Assembly (NCBI GenBank): GCA_902791885.1
Contig: CADAXO010000001.1
Location: 1-41,265, forward strand
DNA length: 41,265 nucleotides
From: Oscillospiraceae bacterium
GTDB taxonomy: Bacteria > Bacillota_A > Clostridia > Saccharofermentanales > Saccharofermentanaceae
Reading direction: 5' to 3'
Shown here: piece by piece, positions 37,830-41,265 of the stretch
Numbering within the stretch: position 1 is the first letter of the stretch
How the letters are laid out: each line of letters begins with the position of its first letter
Made by a program: the position numbers and the translations under genes
The notes under the pieces: generated by a model
The model's database searches: none
What the model was told of the DNA's origin: nothing
Seen by the model: the letters and a program-made list of their open reading frames with translations, nothing else

Positions 37830-37846
37830 TTGACTTATTAATAAGT
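37830..37846 (+). promoter_or_regulatory. AT-rich palindrome before the sigma gene
   Basis: The perfect 14-base palindrome ACTTATTAATAAGT (37833-37846) overlaps a TTGACT (37830-37835) that could be a -35 box. No good -10 box follows, so it may be an operator or a weak internal promoter. Confidence 0.35.
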
Positions 37847-37875
37847 TAAAGATTTAGTCTGGATTGAGGTTTTAT

Positions 37876-39426
37876 ATGAACAAGGAAGATAACAGTATAT
37901 TTGAAGAGTATGAGAGACTTATAAAGGCTTTTCGAGACGGGGATGAGAATGCTTTCAGCGAGATCTACGAGAAATCGAAAAGGATGGTCTATACATCCTG
38001 CTACGGAATTCTTAATAATGAAGAGGATGCCGCAGACGCTATGCAGGAGACATATATCACAGCTGTTAACAAGCTTGATACATTGGATGATGACAGGTCG
38101 TTCGTATCTTGGATAAAACAAATTGCGGCTCGCAAATCAATAGATATGAGCAAGAAGAGGAGGGGTAATATCTCTTATGATGATGCAATCGAATCAGATT
38201 CATCACTGGAAGGTGATGATAATCTTGAAGATCTTCCTGATTACTATATAAATGAGAACGTCAGGCGTAAAGTATTAGAGAGAATCTTAAGAGAAGAGTT
38301 ATCTGATGTGCAGTATCAAACGATACACATGTACTATTACGATGAGCTTTCTGAAGAAAAAATCGCTGAACTTATGGATTGCCCCGCGGGTACAGTAAAG
38401 ACAAGACTGAAGGCCTCCAGGATTAAGATTAAGGAAGGCATCAAGAAATACGAGAAAGACAACAAGGATGCATTTGCCGGTGCTGCAGCTGTTCCGTTCC
38501 TTACAAGGTTCTTCAATGTGCAGTCTGATAATCTAAATATTCCGGCAGTTCCGGTACCGTCAAACGGCGAAATAAAAGTCGCGAAGAATGTCGTTTCAAA
38601 AGCATCTAAAGGCGCATTGAAGAATGCCGTAAAAGAAAATGCATACGAGACGACTGGAAAGGGGTTCCTATCGACAACAGCAGGTAAGGCGGTGACCGGA
38701 ATTCTTGCAGTTGCGGTTGTTATAGCAGGTGCTATTGGTATATCAAAGATTATGAGCAAGGAGACAACTAACGCTGTAATCGAGACAACTGTTGCTCCCA
38801 CGAATACACCATCCCCGACGCCGACACCGGCAACAATTAATGTATTTGATTATATGGATGTCGTATTCACAGGTATGAATAGAGAAGGCGAGGCAGAGGT
38901 TGACATAGACAGCGATCTGCCGATAGATCATCTATACTACAATACTCAGACTCTTTCCGGCGGTATTGGCAGAGATGGTGAAGTTGATGTTGTTGATATT
39001 GAAGATCCATTGATAGTTTTCGGTGGAAATTTAAGTAATGATAACGAGGTGACTATAACGATTACCGGAGAATATGACGGTTTACTCATTGAACCTGAAT
39101 CAATGACATATACGGTTGAAGGTTTGTCAAGATATGCAGCTGTTAATAATTCCTCCGACGTCACCCAATATCCTATGACTAAAGGCTTGCATTATTGGGG
39201 ATTCTATACGCCTGTTGTTGATATTGACGGTTTGGATACTGATGCAATTAATGCTGATATCGAATCGCATATCGCTTTGGATTACCATACAATATTGAAG
39301 ACGATGCTCTTACGCTCCTTATGTGCTATACAGGACCTTATTATGAGATTGGTACCATTGATTTCGAGACTGGAGAGATCACATGGGAATCCGATGCGGC
39401 TTTCCCTGAATGGGCTCCCTTTGTAG
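37876..39426 (+). CDS. ECF sigma factor fused to a membrane anchor and ectodomain (frameshifted)
   Basis: The N-terminal 190 residues form an ECF sigma factor. Region 2 covers about 25-100 (AFSEIYEKSKRMVYTSCYG, DAMQETYITAVNKL) and region 4 about 130-185 (YYYDELSEEKIAELMDCPAG, TVKTRLKASR). A linker follows, then one membrane helix (about 273-294), a Thr/Pro spacer (TPSPTPTP), and a beta-rich ectodomain. ATG 37876 is preferred, with TTGAGG just upstream. Near 39286 the reading frame leaves the ectodomain and runs into about 46 unrelated residues to a stop at 39426, while the true continuation resumes in another frame from 39288. The sigma and anchor parts are intact. Unlike typical ECF systems, no separate anti-sigma gene is visible. 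Confidence 0.88.
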   Translation: MNKEDNSIFEEYERLIKAFRDGDENAFSEIYEKSKRMVYTSCYGILNNEEDAADAMQETYITAVNKLDTLDDDRSFVSWIKQIAARKSIDMSKKRRGNISYDDAIESDSSLEGDDNLEDLPDYYINENVRRKVLERILREELSDVQYQTIHMYYYDELSEEKIAELMDCPAGTVKTRLKASRIKIKEGIKKYEKDNKDAFAGAAAVPFLTRFFNVQSDNLNIPAVPVPSNGEIKVAKNVVSKASKGALKNAVKENAYETTGKGFLSTTAGKAVTGILAVAVVIAGAIGISKIMSKETTNAVIETTVAPTNTPSPTPTPATINVFDYMDVVFTGMNREGEAEVDIDSDLPIDHLYYNTQTLSGGIGRDGEVDVVDIEDPLIVFGGNLSNDNEVTITITGEYDGLLIEPESMTYTVEGLSRYAAVNNSSDVTQYPMTKGLHYWGFYTPVVDIDGLDTDAINADIESHIALDYHTILKTMLLRSLCAIQDLIMRLVPLISRLERSHGNPMRLSLNGLPL

Positions 39427-39722
39427 ATGTATACGATAAGTATCCCTCAAGCGTTCCTTATATCCGCATTGCTGATAAGGACAATGATGATATTTATGTT
39501 GAGATCTGGGATCATCGTGATGTAGGTAACAGTTATGCTTACATTATGAATTATTCGTACAATATCGGAGAAGAAAACGTTGAAGTATACCTGCATTATA
39601 CCCGTTATACTGATGATACTTATACTGAAACTGAGGACCATTATGATATAGCCACAGTCAATATAAGCACCGGTGCAGTAACTTGGGAAAACGATGTGGA
39701 ACAGGCTCCTGACTGGGCTTGA
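39288..39722 (+). pseudogene. Displaced C-terminal part of the sigma-factor ectodomain
   Basis: This frame encodes YNIEDDALTLLMCYTGPYYE and then two related beta-rich modules ending in DFETGEITWESDAAFPEW and NISTGAVTWENDVEQAPDW. An ATG at 39321 exists but has no ribosome site. Adding one base at about 39286 joins it to the sigma protein to give 615 residues, restoring DY-x-YNI, which matches NYSYNI in the second module. It is therefore the missing end of the upstream gene, not a separate gene. Confidence 0.8.
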
Positions 39723-39745
39723 TGATTATTATCGAGGAGATTCAT

Positions 39746-40927
39746 ATGAAGAAAGTAATAAAAAGATTATTAGCGATGATTATAACTGCATCAGTTGTAT
39801 TGTCTTCAGGATTGGCATTGAGTTCAAACGATTCCCTTGCTTATAATGAAGGTGTTGAGACGTTTGTGAACAGCCTGTATTCTGATTGCCTTGGAAGGAC
39901 AGCAGATCCTTCCGGGTTTGACGACTGGTGTGCAAAGTTATCGTCAGGACAGGTGACAGGAAAGCAGGCTGCATATGGTTTTTTCTTCAGTCCTGAGTTT
40001 CTTGGTTCGTATAATAAGTACAGCGATACAAACAGTTTGATTAATGTTTTCTATAAAGTGTTTCTTAACAGAAATGCTGACACTCAGGGGATGGCCTATT
40101 GGAATACGCAAATAGATTTTTATATGGATTTTTCCGACGCGGTTTCAATCCTATTTACCGGATTTTCTGATTCAGCTGAATTTGCTTCTAAATGCGCATC
40201 CTGTGGAATTACCGCCGGTGTACATATAGATCCCCCTGTCATTTTAGGGGAGTACCCATCTACAGTTACAAGGACTCGTTCCGTTTTAACCCAAGATGAC
40301 ATAATAAATATGATATGGGACGACACGTCCTATTATGATTACGACAGGAATAGCGGTTTCAGTCAGCCGGCGGAATCGGTTGAGGCTCTTGATTCTTTTT
40401 GGAATAGTTTGGGATTTGAAACTCGATATGTTGATTTCGGCAACGGTGTAACAAGAAAGTGTTATGCATACTTCTTCGATCCTGCTGAACACTATAACCA
40501 GCTGAATGAATTCCGTGCTCAAAATGGAAGAGGTCCTTTAGTTGTACGTTACGATAAAACTGAAGTGGCTAGAACTCGTGCAGTAGAAAGCTGTTATAAC
40601 ATGAACCCGGGACACATTAGACCTAACGGACAAAGCTGTTTTTCAGCAGACAGTGAGATGCGTGGTGAAAACTGTACTGGTTTACTTGCCTACCAGGGCT
40701 TTAACGACGGTCATGGAAATATCTGTTATGGTGCAGTAGCGGCTTGGGCTCTAACAACAGACGGGCATAGAGAAAATATGCTTGCTGATTATTCCGGCGT
40801 TGCTTTCGCCTCTTGTGCAGTAGTGTTTGTTAACGACGATGGCCTAACAGTGGAAACCCAAGGCACATGGTCTGAAGATGAAAGGGTTGTCCGTATAGGA
40901 AGAAATTCAGTTCAAGACTTTTTCTGA
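39746..40927 (+). CDS. Secreted DUF4214-CAP/SCP domain protein
   Basis: The 393-residue protein has a signal peptide (MKKVIKRLLAMIITASVVLS, cleavage near LAY). A DUF4214 region follows (about 35-145; LGRTADPSGFDDW and FLNRNADTQGMAYW), then a C-terminal CAP domain (about 245-380). The CAP part has LNEFRAQNGRGPLVV, the histidine in NPGHIRPNG, GENC and DGHRENMLADYSGVAFASC, so the canonical cavity residues are present. DUF4214 domains often occur in surface-associated glycan proteins; the CAP function in bacteria is mostly unknown. ATG 39746 follows GAGGAGA. It lies 23 bases after the sigma-factor ectodomain and may be controlled by that sigma factor. Confidence 0.88.
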   Translation: MKKVIKRLLAMIITASVVLSSGLALSSNDSLAYNEGVETFVNSLYSDCLGRTADPSGFDDWCAKLSSGQVTGKQAAYGFFFSPEFLGSYNKYSDTNSLINVFYKVFLNRNADTQGMAYWNTQIDFYMDFSDAVSILFTGFSDSAEFASKCASCGITAGVHIDPPVILGEYPSTVTRTRSVLTQDDIINMIWDDTSYYDYDRNSGFSQPAESVEALDSFWNSLGFETRYVDFGNGVTRKCYAYFFDPAEHYNQLNEFRAQNGRGPLVVRYDKTEVARTRAVESCYNMNPGHIRPNGQSCFSADSEMRGENCTGLLAYQGFNDGHGNICYGAVAAWALTTDGHRENMLADYSGVAFASCAVVFVNDDGLTVETQGTWSEDERVVRIGRNSVQDFF

Positions 40928-40952
40928 AGCATATTTCTGTGAATAACCAGAC

Positions 40953-41265
40953 TTATTGCTGATTATCCGTAAGATACTTCTTTACTGTTTCAGGAGCAGG
41001 ACCGCCTGTCAAAGTACGCTTGTTAACGCAAGTCTCAAGTGAGATTGCATCATAAACATCATCCTCGATAAGATCAGAGAACTGCTTGAACTGGTCGAGC
41101 GTAAGCTTTTCGAGAGTTGTGTTGTTCTCGATGCAGTAGTGTACAAGCTTGCCGGAGATCGCGTGTGTCTCGCGGAAGGGGATGCCCTTACGTACGAGGT
41201 AGTCAGCGAGGTCTGTGGCGTTAGTGAAGCCGCCGAGTGCAGCTGCTTCCATGTTGTCCTTGCGG
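40953..41265 (-). CDS. argH: Argininosuccinate lyase, C-terminal part (partial)
   Basis: The frame enters from the window edge and ends at 40953. It encodes about 104 residues with LGGFTNATDLADYLVRKGIP and ETCVNKRTLTGGPAPETVKKYL, the diagnostic C-terminal domain of ArgH, which splits argininosuccinate to arginine and fumarate. The catalytic signature lies outside the window. It is convergent with the CAP gene, with 25 bases between stops and no obvious terminator. Confidence 0.93.
   Translation of the reverse strand, partial: RKDNMEAAALGGFTNATDLADYLVRKGIPFRETHAISGKLVHYCIENNTTLEKLTLDQFKQFSDLIEDDVYDAISLETCVNKRTLTGGPAPETVKKYLTDNQQ

Noticed and set aside
29106..37846. Similarity between the ACTTAT...ATAAGT palindromes before the polyphosphate gene and the sigma gene
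   Set aside because: Centre spacing differs (seven versus two bases), so the same regulator is unlikely; AT-rich palindromes arise by chance.
39280..39330. Programmed ribosomal frameshift in the sigma gene
   Set aside because: No slippery heptamer and no following pseudoknot or hairpin were seen; a simple one-base deletion explains the two frames better.

Overview
The window looks like a chromosomal segment of a low-to-mid GC Gram-positive bacterium of the class Clostridia (Lachnospiraceae or Oscillospiraceae-like). The evidence is the gene order nusB-xseA-xseB-ispA-dxs-nadK-argR-recN, an RNase Y gene, a CIRCE-controlled groESL operon, strong AGGAGG ribosome sites and frequent ATGA or GTGA stop/start overlaps. 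This placement is inferred from gene content; no rRNA or marker search was possible.

Positions 1-7266 form one tightly overlapping housekeeping operon: the nusB tail, exonuclease VII, isoprenoid precursor synthesis (ispA, dxs), NAD kinase, the arginine repressor and recN. A convergent RluA-family pseudouridine synthase follows, and it shares a divergent promoter region with rny (8158-8262). Next come an OmpR-type two-component system, galE with an LCP wall-polymer ligase, and groES/groEL behind a consensus promoter and CIRCE. A small membrane protein then overlaps an acyl-ACP thioesterase.

Positions 18.0-24.0 kb hold a Gld-type ABC exporter cassette: ATPase, permease, GldG-like, DUF4340-like and a membrane-anchored probable beta-propeller. 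After it lie a CYTH protein, two unrelated flavoprotein oxidoreductases, the ACT/DUF711 pair, a two-domain PPK2 polyphosphate phosphotransferase with a GH13 glycosidase, and a transmembrane GGDEF protein paired with a solute-binding lipoprotein.

The accessory, most unusual part is 34.7-40.9 kb, a cell-surface and signalling island that shows damage or switching. (i) A cell-wall-binding repeat protein on the minus strand is split by a 41-bp tandem duplication just after its signal peptide, which looks like an ON/OFF switch caught in the OFF state. (ii) An orphan gene tail with its own terminator remains beside it. (iii) A plus-strand cluster encodes a four-helix membrane protein behind an ECF-type promoter (TGAACC-N16-CGTC), a 53-residue basic peptide, an ECF sigma factor fused to a transmembrane segment and an extracytoplasmic domain, and a secreted DUF4214-CAP protein. 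The sigma factor's ectodomain carries an apparent one-base deletion. I consider this self-contained, membrane-tethered sigma-factor locus the best candidate for an undescribed system. The window ends in the 3' part of argH on the minus strand.

I saw no tRNA, rRNA, CRISPR array, insertion sequence or prophage gene.
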